NCBI GenBank assembly: GCA_028284415.1 | Contig: JANQRU010000007.1 | Span: forward strand, 1,095,243-1,159,242 | Reading direction: 5' to 3' | Length of the DNA: 64,000 nt | Origin: Pyrinomonadaceae bacterium | GTDB lineage: Bacteria > Acidobacteriota > Blastocatellia > Pyrinomonadales > Pyrinomonadaceae | Shown: positions 25,681 through 34,048 of the stretch, one piece after another | How the letters are laid out: each line of letters starts with the position of its first letter | Numbering within the stretch: position 1 is the first letter of the stretch | Notes under the pieces: model-generated | What the model saw: the letters and a program-made list of their open reading frames with translations, nothing else | Database searches by the model: none | What the model was told of the DNA's origin: nothing | Position numbers and translations under genes: made by a program

Positions 25681-25974
25681 AATCATCTTCTCGTTCTTTT
25701 TAAACATTGCAATAATCACAAGCGGAAGATTATTTGAGCCGGGATGAAAATATATGTTAAAAATCTCGCCACGTCTTCCCTTTTGATGCCATTCTAATTT
25801 TCTGATTCCACCGAAGTTTTCGATTTGTTTTCCTGATTTTGGATTTGCAGAGAGAAAAGCCACAATCTTTTCTCTCTCTTCTTCACCAAATTGCTTATCG
25901 GCTTTTTGAATAAACTCTACAAACTCAATTACCGTTCGCGGAGGTCTGTAATTTTCATCTCCATATAATTTCAT
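25636..25974 (-). CDS. RelE/HigB-type toxin-like protein, apparently orphan
   Basis: I choose the ATG at 25974 (MKLYGDENYRPP) over an in-frame TTG two codons earlier. The 112-residue product has features of HigB/Gp49-type mRNA interferase folds: an N-terminal helix pair (VIEFVEFIQKADKQFGEEEREKIVAFL), a PKSGKQIENFGGIRKLEW loop, the basic KGRRGEIFNIYFH strand, and VIIAMFKKNEKM. In this class the toxin often precedes its antitoxin, but no HTH antitoxin frame is visible on either side. It may be an orphan, and activity is unproven. A ghost of its own 5' part immediately precedes it. Confidence 0.65.
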   Translation of the reverse strand: MKLYGDENYRPPRTVIEFVEFIQKADKQFGEEEREKIVAFLSANPKSGKQIENFGGIRKLEWHQKGRRGEIFNIYFHPGSNNLPLVIIAMFKKNEKMIFNKIIEILIHSKIS

Positions 25975-25976
25975 AA

Positions 25977-26051
25977 TCAATCCCCACGTTCTTCTTCACC
26001 GACATTCTTGTTGCCTTTTTGGATAATTTCTTGAAGTTCAATAAAAGTTCT
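25977..26051 (-). pseudogene. Ghost of the toxin-like gene's 5' region
   Basis: On the minus strand this frame gives RTFIELQEIIQKGNKNVGEEERGD-stop. The intact protein next to it has RTVIEFVEFIQKADKQFGEEEREK. It lacks a start codon (a stop lies at 26061-26063) and its TGA at 25979-25977 lies two bases before the intact gene's ATG. It is a decayed tandem partial copy. Confidence 0.8.
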
Positions 26052-26074
26052 TATAAAAAATTACTCCAATTAGC

Positions 26075-27562
26075 TCAATCGATCTTAAACTTAATAGATG
26101 GTAATTTATCCGCACAACTACTTTTAGGTTTTTGATTCGGATTGTCAAAAAACTCATCGGCGAGTGTTACTGCACAGTTGCTACCGAAAGTTGGAGCATG
26201 ACTCATATCAGAGAGTTCATAAAAAAAGCTGTTGGGTAGATTTTTTGAAACATTCTTTCCCCATTTCGAAGGAGTGTTCGGGTCGTATTTTCCTGCAATT
26301 ATCAGAGTCGGAATGCTACTTTTAACAGCTTTATTTTCAATTTTCTCCTTTGGTTTCACATTCCAAGTTTTACATACATTTTGCAGAACGGGTTGTGTTT
26401 GAAAACCTTTGAAACCTTTGTATTTTCTCGATTGAGCGATAATTTTTGCACTACTCTGAAAAGGCATTTCTTCGCTACACCAATGTGAATAACGCATTCC
26501 CCAAGCAAGACCGGATGTGCTGAATTTTCCTTCCGCCATTTTTTGTAAAATAGCTTTGTTTCCTTTTGCGAGTTCACTGATCTGATAAGGGATTGAGCCG
26601 AGTTTGTACCCTGTGTTGAGCGAGCCATATAAATTACTAGCTATGTCAATTCCATCTATTTCAATATCATATCGCTCATTGGTTTTGTCATTTTTCACCT
26701 CTACTACAAAAGGTTTCTCATTCGCTTTTTCGACCAATTTGTAAAAAGTTTTTTCGATATTTGGATAAGCCTTTTCGCAATTTGCGTCTTTCTCGCAGGT
26801 TTTGAAAAGTTTTTTCGCGGACTCATAAACGCTCCGGACACTTGTTTCATCGTAGTTGATAGAGAGAGGAAAAACCGAATCAAGCAAAACACTACGAATA
26901 CCTTCGGGGTAATCTCGCATTACAGTCAGCATCAATCGTGTGCTGTATGAAACGCCGTAGAGATTCCACTTTTTATATCCCAAGACCTTCCTCAAATCCT
27001 CAATGTCAGCGGCACTTTCCGCACTATTATAGGCAGATAAATCTATTCCTTTTTCGGTTAACCTATCACGACATTTTTTAGCGGCTTCCATACCTTTTTT
27101 GACAGACCTTTCAGAATCCCAATTGGCTTTAACGCCCTCCAGATACGCATCATTTATTTCAGGGCATTCCAAAGCGAGTTGAGCATATTTCGTGCCTCTT
27201 TGCTCAAAAAGTATGTAATCTCGTTTTTTCAAATAAGGAATATATCGCCTTGCATTTACCTGCCTTAAAGAACTTGCACCGGGTCCACCTGCTGTATAAA
27301 GAATCGGATCAGGTTCGGGGTTTGGCGAAGACGCTTTCATAATGATAATCGGTAAGCGAATCGTTTTTTTACTGTCTTGTTTTTGACGATTCTCAAGAAC
27401 GACCAAATATCCACAATCTACATTTTCATCTTTCGGAATCTTTACGGCACATTCAGCTTTTTCAAAGCGTGGAATCTCTTGAGATTTTTGCTGTCCCAAT
27501 ACGTAAGTTATCAAAAGTAAGCTTATAAAAAGGCTAATGCTGAGTTTTTTTGAAAAATTCAT
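26075..27562 (-). CDS. Secreted alpha/beta hydrolase, S33/TAP-like peptidase
   Basis: The ATG at 27562 begins a signal peptide (FSKKLSISLFISLLLITYVLGQ); the longer frame starts with TTG. The 495-residue product resembles tripeptidyl aminopeptidase-type S33 enzymes: YTAGGPGASSL (oxyanion loop), LFEQRGT, NLYGVSYSTRL (GxSxxT nucleophile elbow), ILVDSV-like LLDSVFP, and a C-terminal TAP-like region IPTLIIAGKYDPNTPSKWG with DMSHAPTFG (acid and His). Paired cysteines (CEKDANCEKAYP) suggest a disulphide. It probably trims peptides in the periplasm. Confidence 0.88.
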   Translation of the reverse strand: MNFSKKLSISLFISLLLITYVLGQQKSQEIPRFEKAECAVKIPKDENVDCGYLVVLENRQKQDSKKTIRLPIIIMKASSPNPEPDPILYTAGGPGASSLRQVNARRYIPYLKKRDYILFEQRGTKYAQLALECPEINDAYLEGVKANWDSERSVKKGMEAAKKCRDRLTEKGIDLSAYNSAESAADIEDLRKVLGYKKWNLYGVSYSTRLMLTVMRDYPEGIRSVLLDSVFPLSINYDETSVRSVYESAKKLFKTCEKDANCEKAYPNIEKTFYKLVEKANEKPFVVEVKNDKTNERYDIEIDGIDIASNLYGSLNTGYKLGSIPYQISELAKGNKAILQKMAEGKFSTSGLAWGMRYSHWCSEEMPFQSSAKIIAQSRKYKGFKGFQTQPVLQNVCKTWNVKPKEKIENKAVKSSIPTLIIAGKYDPNTPSKWGKNVSKNLPNSFFYELSDMSHAPTFGSNCAVTLADEFFDNPNQKPKSSCADKLPSIKFKID

Positions 27563-27642
27563 ATAGGATGTGTTTCGCGGAATAAGGTCAGGTGGTTTCA
27601 ATACAATTTGAGGAACAGTTTTATATATAGTCTCAGTGAGTT

Positions 27643-27848
27643 TTAATCATTCAACTCCTTAAAAGTTTTTAGAAATAAACGCTTGTGTTTATACATATAG
27701 GTCGTCCAAAGTTCTGTGTCCCAAAATTCGTCGAAAGTGAGTTCGTTGTTGTGAATGTTTATCGCCCAATGGTAATTCTTGATTGGTCTAACACTGTTAT
27801 CATAATATTTACTGTTCTGATTACTGTTTCTTGCATTTTTTGAAACTA
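27643..27848 (-). pseudogene. Orphan C-terminal gene fragment
   Basis: Between the thioredoxin-like and S33 genes, a minus-strand frame without ATG, GTG or TTG ends at TAA 27645-27643. It encodes about 67 residues with clearly protein-like composition, for example YDNSVRPIKNYHWAINIHN, DEFWDTELWTTYMYKHKRL and KTFKELND-stop. It is not similar to another gene in this window. I take it as the tail of a deleted gene. A gene with a non-standard start is possible but less likely. Confidence 0.55.
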
Positions 27849-28307
27849 TGAGTTCTTTTTCAAAATCTCATTGAATGGTTTTGCGGGTATATATCCGCCT
27901 ATTTCATACGTTTGAATGCCTTTCGATGAAAAAAGCATAATAAATGGAACGCCTTTTCTGCCTCTAGCATATGTAAATTCTTTAAGGATTTTTGGATACT
28001 TATCTACATCAACATTAATGACTTCAAAGTTTGCGAGTGTCTTTTTAACTTCCGCATCTTTCATTGTTATCGTGTTGAGTTTACGACAGTAACCACACCA
28101 GACAGCATCAAAAATTAGCAGAACATTTTTATTATTTGCCTTTGCAGTTGCAAAAGTCTTTAGAACCTTAGCATCTTGAATATTAAGCGAATTAAAATCA
28201 ACTCCGCCTGTCATAGTTTTTACAGATGAAGTTTTACAACTTGCAAATAAGATTATTGCGAGCAAAAGTATTACATAAAGAAAGTATTTTGTGCGGATTT
28301 TTCTCAT
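27846..28307 (-). CDS. Thioredoxin-fold lipoprotein
   Basis: The 153-residue product has a lipoprotein signal (hydrophobic 9-20, lipobox FASC, Cys24) and a thioredoxin-like domain with LLIFDAVWCGYCRKL, placing the redox pair at Cys71-Cys74. FINV-like FEVINVDVDKYP and GVPFIMLF (cis-proline region) match the thioredoxin_7 fold. It is probably an envelope thiol-disulphide reductase. It is transcribed in the same direction as the metallopeptidase-like gene upstream, with a gap of about 50 bases. Confidence 0.85.
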   Translation of the reverse strand: MRKIRTKYFLYVILLLAIILFASCKTSSVKTMTGGVDFNSLNIQDAKVLKTFATAKANNKNVLLIFDAVWCGYCRKLNTITMKDAEVKKTLANFEVINVDVDKYPKILKEFTYARGRKGVPFIMLFSSKGIQTYEIGGYIPAKPFNEILKKNS

Positions 28308-28360
28308 TTTTTATTCTCCCAATTGTTATGAATTTTCTCACATTTTCTGCTCTTTTCAAA

Positions 28361-29383
28361 TCATTTTCTATCGTCTTTGAAATCTTTAAAAATTGATTCG
28401 GTTACATCAATGAGTGTTCTTTTATGACTCATGTAATCGGGTAGATGCTTTTCTAAATATGGCATATAAGCAGAAAAAACCTTGTTACGAACCATGTATA
28501 ATTTGTAGTTTTCTATTCCTTGAGATTTTAAGGCTTCTTGCGTAACTTTGCCCGAAAAATAAAACAAATAAGCGTGCCAGAGTTGTCGCAAACTTCTCTG
28601 CTTTGAGGTTACAAGGAAATCCACAATCGTCCCGCCAACAAAGCCCGAACGTGTGCCAATCAAATGATGACTTGATTCGTGATAGAGCAATTCCAACCAA
28701 TTTCCGACTGGCTGATTTTTATCCCAAGAATCCATAACAATATGAGTTGGATTTGTCGAAGTATATGGACGAGTGCTGTTTATATATCGAGGAGCAGATT
28801 TTGCGTATAGAACAATGTCAACACGGATTTTTTCCTTTTGCCATCTCGCTCTAGTCAATTCCGAAAGTTTTTTAGCTACATTCACTTCTGTATTTTTGAC
28901 CAATTTCAAATTCTCATTCAAAATCTGCTTATTTGATGAAAGATGTTCTTTCCAAAAAGTTTCTTTATAAATTTGCCTGACCGATTGAAGTTGGGAAATA
29001 TGAGCTTTAAATCTGCCTGGAATTTTTGAAAACTTATCTTCATTTTGAGTAATAATCCAAAGCCTGAAATCCGACATATAATCGCTTGTTCTCAAATCTT
29101 TATTAATCATATTTTCTTGATAAAAGGCAATTATTTTATCAAGCTTTTCTTTGTCTGACTTTGACAAACCATCCCGAACTTTTTGAGATATTTTGCTTTT
29201 CTTCAAAACCTTTTGATTTAATGCCTCATATTGAAAAAAATGGTGCATATTAAACCAAAAATGACTGTAAAACTCGAAACTTTCACTTTCTCCAATTAAT
29301 GCTGTTTGGTTTGATTTTGTCGGAACATTGCCAAATGAAAATGTTGTAATTACAAGCAATAAAATTAATGATAAACACTTCAT
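28361..29383 (-). CDS. Secreted HExxH-motif protein
   Basis: The start at 29383 (MKCLSLILLLVITTFSFGN) has an AGGAAAG site upstream and a clean signal peptide; the longer frame adds seven charged residues. The 340-residue product is helical and Lys-rich, with one zinc-motif-like segment LELLYHESSHHLIGTRSG (HExxH) about two thirds in. It resembles a family of exported metallopeptidase-like proteins without known substrate. No clear third ligand is evident. It is followed by the thioredoxin-like lipoprotein gene. Confidence 0.6.
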   Translation of the reverse strand: MKCLSLILLLVITTFSFGNVPTKSNQTALIGESESFEFYSHFWFNMHHFFQYEALNQKVLKKSKISQKVRDGLSKSDKEKLDKIIAFYQENMINKDLRTSDYMSDFRLWIITQNEDKFSKIPGRFKAHISQLQSVRQIYKETFWKEHLSSNKQILNENLKLVKNTEVNVAKKLSELTRARWQKEKIRVDIVLYAKSAPRYINSTRPYTSTNPTHIVMDSWDKNQPVGNWLELLYHESSHHLIGTRSGFVGGTIVDFLVTSKQRSLRQLWHAYLFYFSGKVTQEALKSQGIENYKLYMVRNKVFSAYMPYLEKHLPDYMSHKRTLIDVTESIFKDFKDDRK

Positions 29384-29452
29384 AACTTTCCTTTTGAAAT
29401 CCAATAACTTATTTGGTTAGCTACGTAATCTTAGAATTGAAAGAGGTTTCGC

Positions 29453-30493
29453 TCAAATAAATCTATTAATTACAGTTACGCCAGTTCCTTTGAATTCGTT
29501 CATATTCATTAATTCTTCAATTGAATCTTCCAATGAAACTTTTTTGCCGATGAGTTTTTGCGGTTCGAGTTTTCCCGTGCGAATCATTTCAAACATTTCC
29601 GCGTATTTGTAGGCTTGCATTCCGTGGCTTCCGATTATTTCGAGTTCGTTGGCAATAACTAAATTTATTGGGATTGCTGTGTTTTGGTCTTCGGCTTCTA
29701 GCAAACCGACTTGGATGTGTTTGCCAAGTTTAGCGAGTGATGAAATTGAATTGAATGTAACTTTCGGATTTCCGAGTGCTTCGATGGAAACGTTTGCACC
29801 ACCTTTGGTGATTTCCTTTATTGCTTCAACGGTGTTTTCAGTTTTTGCGTTGACGGTCGCTGTTGCACCGATTGATTTGGCGAAATCGAGTTTTTCGTCT
29901 GAAATATCAACCGCGATCGTGTTTGCTCCGAGTGCATTCGCAATCATAATTGCGGAAAGTCCGACTCCGCCGCAACCGTGCACGGCAACCCATTCTCCGC
30001 CAGTTACTTTTCCTTGATGAACAACAGCTCGAAACGATGTGATAAAACGGCAGCCCAAACTCGATGCAGTTACAAAATCAATCTCGTCTGGCAAACGAAC
30101 TAAATTTAAATCTGCATAATCAATCGCAACGTATTCAGCAAACGCCCCCCAAGCAATAAAACCGGGCTGAAACTGAAAATCACAAACTTGCTGATTGCCC
30201 GAAAAGCACTGCGGACAATTTCCGCACCCACCGACAAAAGGAACGGTAGCTCGGTCACCTTTTTTCCAGTTTTTTATGTCGCTTCCCGTTTCTTCGACAA
30301 TGCCTGCAAGTTCGTGTCCCGGAACGTGTGGCAAAGTAATGTCGGGATCATTTCCCATCCAACCATGCCAATCGCTACGACAAATTCCGCACGCTTCGAC
30401 TTTTAGAACTACTCCATCTTTATTTGGCTTTGGTTCCGGGACATTTCGAATGCTCAAAGGTTCTTTGAATTGTTCGTAAATTGCAGCTTTCAT
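29453..30493 (-). CDS. Zinc-dependent medium-chain alcohol dehydrogenase
   Basis: The 346-residue product has catalytic-zinc residues in ACGICRSDWHGW and GHELAG, a structural-zinc cluster CGNCPQCFSGNQQVC, and the NAD-binding motif VHGCGGVGLSAIMIA followed by AVDISDEKLDFAKSIGA. Asp after the second strand (VDIS) favours NAD over NADP. Layout is standard for MDR alcohol dehydrogenases. Substrate not deducible. Its ATG shares one base with the stop of the upstream hydrolase gene (TAATG), implying co-translation. Confidence 0.93.
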   Translation of the reverse strand: MKAAIYEQFKEPLSIRNVPEPKPNKDGVVLKVEACGICRSDWHGWMGNDPDITLPHVPGHELAGIVEETGSDIKNWKKGDRATVPFVGGCGNCPQCFSGNQQVCDFQFQPGFIAWGAFAEYVAIDYADLNLVRLPDEIDFVTASSLGCRFITSFRAVVHQGKVTGGEWVAVHGCGGVGLSAIMIANALGANTIAVDISDEKLDFAKSIGATATVNAKTENTVEAIKEITKGGANVSIEALGNPKVTFNSISSLAKLGKHIQVGLLEAEDQNTAIPINLVIANELEIIGSHGMQAYKYAEMFEMIRTGKLEPQKLIGKKVSLEDSIEELMNMNEFKGTGVTVINRFI

Positions 30494-31842
30494 TATTTTT
30501 TTACTTTATGAGTCCAATCAGCAATGTCTGTAATTACCTGCTCCGAAACGTGACCAACCCTTGAATACTCAGAAGGGCTTGGAGTTCCCTCACCTGCCAT
30601 AAAGATATGATTTAATTTTGGATAGGATTTGAATTTAACATTATCTTTGCCTTTCAAAGCTTTTTTCCAATTGGAGAAATCTTCCATCGTAACCTGATAA
30701 TCGCGTTCACCTTGTAGAATCAAAAACGGTTTAATTATTGATTTTGCATCGTGGGTAGGATTGTATTTTTGTAAGTCGAGCCAATAAGCTGGATACGCCC
30801 CGATATATACTTTTGATGAATCTAAATCTTCTTTTTTCAAAGCCTTTATTTTTTTCACTATGGATTTAATTTCATCAAGTCCTTTTTGTTCGGCTTCTGA
30901 GACTTTGCCGTCGAGATTTACAAAATACTCATTTTGCTCAAGATACGCATCCTCTAAATGCTTTGTCGCTCCCGCTAAACTTATAAAACCTGAAATTTGG
31001 TTGCTACGTTTATTAATACGAGGAATCAAATATCCTCCCAGACTATGTCCAAGAACATAAATTTTGTTTGCATCAATTTGCTGATCCTTTCTGAGCAAAT
31101 CAACTGCAAAAAAAACATCGTCAATAACCTCTTCTTTAACAGTCAGTTTTTTGAATGCAGCTAATTTTCTGCTGTGTTCTTTTGTTCTTTTTTTATAACG
31201 CAAAACTGCAACACCTTTTGATGCTAACCCCAAAGCCAAATCTTTATAAGGTTTATTTGCAGGATTTACGTGAGTGCCATCTCGGTCATTTGGTCCCGAA
31301 CCATGAACTACTATAACGGCAGGATGCTTTCTTTTTTCTTTTGGGACTGTCAGCGTTCCGGGTAATTTCCATTCTCCTGAACCCACGATTACTTCTTTTT
31401 CAGTGAATAATTTTGGATTTGCATAATCAGGAGCCTTGTAATTTTCAGATGATTTGCTTTTAGAATTAGTAGAAGGTCTCATAAAAAAACCATCAATTTT
31501 CCCCTTCTTATTAAAAGTAATCTCCAAATCAAGATTTGTTTTTTCAAATTCACCTAAAATTACAATGACTTCATACTGACCTTTTGTAACACTTTTTGAT
31601 TTACCTAAACCTTTAAATTTTCCGACTTGCGAAGGAAGTGAATTCCAAACCTCAGCGAGCTTTTGCTCAGGAAGTTGGGACTTGACTGCATCAGAAAAAT
31701 AACTTGTAGCCTGTGAGAATTTTTTCTGATTTAGCAATTCAATAAATGCTTTTGCTTTAGATGTATTATCCATTTTTTCTTGAGAAAATATTGTTGAAAA
31801 AGAAAATATAATTAATAGACTTGCATAAAATAAATGCTTCAT
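30493..31842 (-). CDS. Secreted alpha/beta hydrolase with DUF3887-like N-terminal domain
   Basis: The 449-residue product has a signal peptide (residues 1-20), then a DUF3887-like domain of about 100 residues (AKAFIELLNQKKFSQATSYF, LPEQKLAEVWNSLPSQVGKF). The hydrolase domain follows, with VIVVHGSGPNDRDG, YVLGHSLGGYLIPRI (GHSLGG nucleophile elbow), LILQGERDYQV (acid) and LNHIFM (His). The domain pairing is common in Gram-positive and Bacteroidota extracellular esterases. Likely periplasmic. It forms an operon with the dehydrogenase gene. Confidence 0.87.
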   Translation of the reverse strand: MKHLFYASLLIIFSFSTIFSQEKMDNTSKAKAFIELLNQKKFSQATSYFSDAVKSQLPEQKLAEVWNSLPSQVGKFKGLGKSKSVTKGQYEVIVILGEFEKTNLDLEITFNKKGKIDGFFMRPSTNSKSKSSENYKAPDYANPKLFTEKEVIVGSGEWKLPGTLTVPKEKRKHPAVIVVHGSGPNDRDGTHVNPANKPYKDLALGLASKGVAVLRYKKRTKEHSRKLAAFKKLTVKEEVIDDVFFAVDLLRKDQQIDANKIYVLGHSLGGYLIPRINKRSNQISGFISLAGATKHLEDAYLEQNEYFVNLDGKVSEAEQKGLDEIKSIVKKIKALKKEDLDSSKVYIGAYPAYWLDLQKYNPTHDAKSIIKPFLILQGERDYQVTMEDFSNWKKALKGKDNVKFKSYPKLNHIFMAGEGTPSPSEYSRVGHVSEQVITDIADWTHKVKK

Positions 31843-31858
31843 TCTAACTTCTCTCTTT

Positions 31859-32386
31859 TTAATAAATTTCTGGGTTTTTAAACGGAATCAAAGCCATAAT
31901 CACAGCTTCGGAATAGAGTTTTGCACGGTCAATTACATTTTCAGTCAAAATCCCGACCGCACCTGCTTTTTGTTTTGAGTTTTTTCTTCCGAAAACAATA
32001 TCATCGGCTTCGCCTAACTCAATTCCTTGATTGATTAAATCACAAACTTTTCTCGGCAAGAAAAATTCTGCTGTCCGACCTTTTCCTTGCATTTTATTTG
32101 ATTTAACAACAATCCAAGCAAAAGCTGACATATCGTTTCCGCTTTTCTCGATTCCGCCTTCGACTCCTACCCAATAATCAGCATAATTTATTTTAGCAAA
32201 GGCATTTTCCGCTCGATTTATCGCACCTTGTAGAGTTTCTTCATTCGTCATCGGTTGGTCATTTACGCCCGACGGAACGGAGATTCCTTCAAATTCAAAC
32301 TCATCTTCGGGAAAAATTTTCTCAAAACCAATCTTCACAGCTTCGATTTTTACAGGATTTTTTGATGCGACAATTATTTTTTTCAT
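31859..32386 (-). CDS. yjjX: Inosine/xanthosine triphosphatase (YjjX/DUF84)
   Basis: The 175-residue product matches the NTPase YjjX fold: IIVASKNPVKIEAVKIGF at the start, VNDQPMTNEETLQGAINRA, and YWVGVEGGIEK. The basic tail region KAGAVGILTENVIDRAKLYSEAVIMALIPF is also diagnostic. The enzyme hydrolyses non-canonical purine nucleotides (ITP, XTP) and guards against their incorporation. It lies 16 bases before the hydrolase gene and so may lead that operon. Confidence 0.92.
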   Translation of the reverse strand: MKKIIVASKNPVKIEAVKIGFEKIFPEDEFEFEGISVPSGVNDQPMTNEETLQGAINRAENAFAKINYADYWVGVEGGIEKSGNDMSAFAWIVVKSNKMQGKGRTAEFFLPRKVCDLINQGIELGEADDIVFGRKNSKQKAGAVGILTENVIDRAKLYSEAVIMALIPFKNPEIY

Positions 32387-32476
32387 TCGATACGTTAGAC
32401 TAACTTTCTTGAACTTCCAACACTAGGTGAACTACTCAAATAGGCTTTGCTGACTGACATACACACTCAATTGATT

Positions 32477-32512
32477 GAAATCATCTGAGCTGAAATTTGC
32501 TGAGATGATTTC
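32477..32512 (-). terminator. Hairpin between methyltransferase and yjjX genes
   Basis: GAAATCATCT (32477-32486) pairs with AGATGATTTC (32503-32512), with an inner AGC/GCT stem. There is no long T-run on the minus strand, so termination may be weak. Confidence 0.45.
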
Positions 32513-32545
32513 CTGAAAACGTAAGAGCCCTGACAAAGTAAAATT

Positions 32546-33292
32546 CTAAATTGATTTAATACAAGAGACACTATCCTGATAATTCCCCCAACCCCTGTCT
32601 GTGTATTCCAGCAGTTCTAGTCTTTCTATTTTATTTATTTGTTTTTTTACCCATTCGGGAGTAGAAACCGATATACCATATTTATCCTGTCCATAATAAT
32701 CACCATATCCAAATCCAGTCGTGTTATAAGATGACAAGATTTCTTGTTTTGTTTCTTCATCTATTCCTAAATCCAATTTTCCCTTGCGAAACTCATCTGT
32801 CATAAAATCCCCATGAGTAGTGAATATCAAGATTGCATTTGGATTTAAATGTTCTGCAAAAAAGGTTAGAAATTTCTGCCAATCTTCTGAATCTAAATGA
32901 GTCAACAGTGAACCACACCAAATAAAATCAAAACTATCCCCGATATTTACTTTTATCGGATCCTTGTTTGAAAAAACTCCTTTTACTCCAAAAGTCTCTA
33001 CACAGAAATCAACGCCATCTTTATCAATATCACAAGCTGTAATATCAGCTCCAGGAAAGGCAACTTTAAAAAAACGAAGTTCTCTTCCATGTCCACTAGG
33101 AAGAATCAGAATCCTTTTTATTTCTGTTTGTCCATATTTCCCTAAAGTAATATTAGTACGCTTAAGAGCTTCGTTTCCCCACCAAAAGTAATGATTAGGA
33201 GCAGCTTTATACATCATGTCGTTTGGTGAAATTTGTTTAATGATTCCCTTATATTCCTTAGTTGAATACCAATCTAGTATTTTTTTGAACAT
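32546..33292 (-). CDS. Class I SAM-dependent methyltransferase
   Basis: I take the ATG at 33292; a TTG six codons earlier overlaps the preceding selenoprotein gene. The 248-residue product has ILILPSGHGRELRFFKVAFPGADITACDIDKDGVDFC, a motif I/II arrangement in which GxGxG is replaced by SGHGREL. It continues with FDFIWCGSLLTHLDSEDWQKFL and LIFTTHGDFM. It resembles methyltransferase_12/25 types acting on small molecules or lipids. Target unknown. It is 8 bases from the AhpD-like selenoprotein gene, so probably in the same transcript. Confidence 0.8.
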   Translation of the reverse strand: MFKKILDWYSTKEYKGIIKQISPNDMMYKAAPNHYFWWGNEALKRTNITLGKYGQTEIKRILILPSGHGRELRFFKVAFPGADITACDIDKDGVDFCVETFGVKGVFSNKDPIKVNIGDSFDFIWCGSLLTHLDSEDWQKFLTFFAEHLNPNAILIFTTHGDFMTDEFRKGKLDLGIDEETKQEILSSYNTTGFGYGDYYGQDKYGISVSTPEWVKKQINKIERLELLEYTDRGWGNYQDSVSCIKSI

Positions 33293-33300
33293 ACTTTTCT

Positions 33301-33843
33301 CTATTCCCAATAAGTCTCTAATTCCACACCCAAACCATCAGCGAGACGATTGACGAAAGCGTAATATCCGGCGACCTGGCAGATGTCTAAAATAGCTTCA
33401 TCTGAAAAGCCTTTTTCGCGTAATTTTTTCACGTCGTCTTCGGACATATTCCAAGGTTCTAGCGTTAATTTTGCAACGTATTCGAGCATCGCCATATCTT
33501 TTTCATCAATTTCAGCTTCACGAAAATTTTTCTTTAATTGCCCGACCAAAACTTCATCGTTTATCAACTTACGGAGTCCCGCCCCGTGATGCTTCATTCA
33601 GTAAACGCAGTGATTTAAAGCCGAAACCGTTACAGCGATCATCTCGCGTTTTGCTTTTGGTAAATCCTTACTTCCAGTCATCAAAACCTTGTAAAACTCG
33701 TAGTGCCCATCAAGAGATTTTGGGTTCAAACTATGAATTTTTAAGATGTTGTCAACTCCTCCCCAAGGTGCTGTGAATCTATTGTAGGTTTCCTTTAATC
33801 TCCCCTCAGCTTCATCCTCGTTGATAACCTTTATCCAAGCCAT
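33301..33843 (-). CDS. AhpD/carboxymuconolactone-decarboxylase-like peroxidase-related protein, probable selenoprotein (UGA = Sec)
   Basis: Two abutting same-frame frames (33598-33843 and 33301-33597) are separated only by a TGA at 33600-33598. Read through, they give 180 residues with the usual length and order of peroxidase-related AhpD-like enzymes: IAVTVSALNHCVY-U-MKHHG, where U82 replaces the second cysteine of the CxxC pair and is followed by His86 (CxxUxxxH). Glu67 is the expected proton-relay residue. A hairpin with a small loop lies 10 bases after the UGA. A premature stop at exactly this position would be a striking coincidence. Requires selABCD elsewhere in the genome. Confidence 0.85.
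33571..33587 (-). promoter_or_regulatory. Candidate bacterial SECIS hairpin
   Basis: On the minus strand, ACGGGG (33587-33582) pairs with CTCCGT (33576-33571) around the 5-base loop CGGGA. The loop begins 17 bases after the TGA, within the 16-37 base range of bacterial SECIS elements, and has G at its second position, as expected for SelB recognition. Outer bases ATCA and TGAT can extend the stem across a bulge. Confidence 0.65.
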
Positions 33844-34048
33844 AAATACTCCCGTTTTAGTATCTTGTTATCCTACAATAACTTGACAATTGTTTTTAAC
33901 AAAGTTAATTTGTTCTCAACCCAGAATAAATTAAGACTTTCTCCCATAGATTGGTTGAAAAAAATCAGTATTAATCCCCCGATAGATTCCTTACCAATCC
34001 CGGATAAAGTCAAAAAATAATAATTAAAAAATTTAGGAGTAGAATATT

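Noticed and set aside
33301..33597. Treating the two AhpD-like frames as separate genes or a plain pseudogene
   Set aside because: The second half would start at the codon after the TGA, lack the redox pair and have no ribosome site of its own. UGA at the redox position plus a hairpin fits selenocysteine better.
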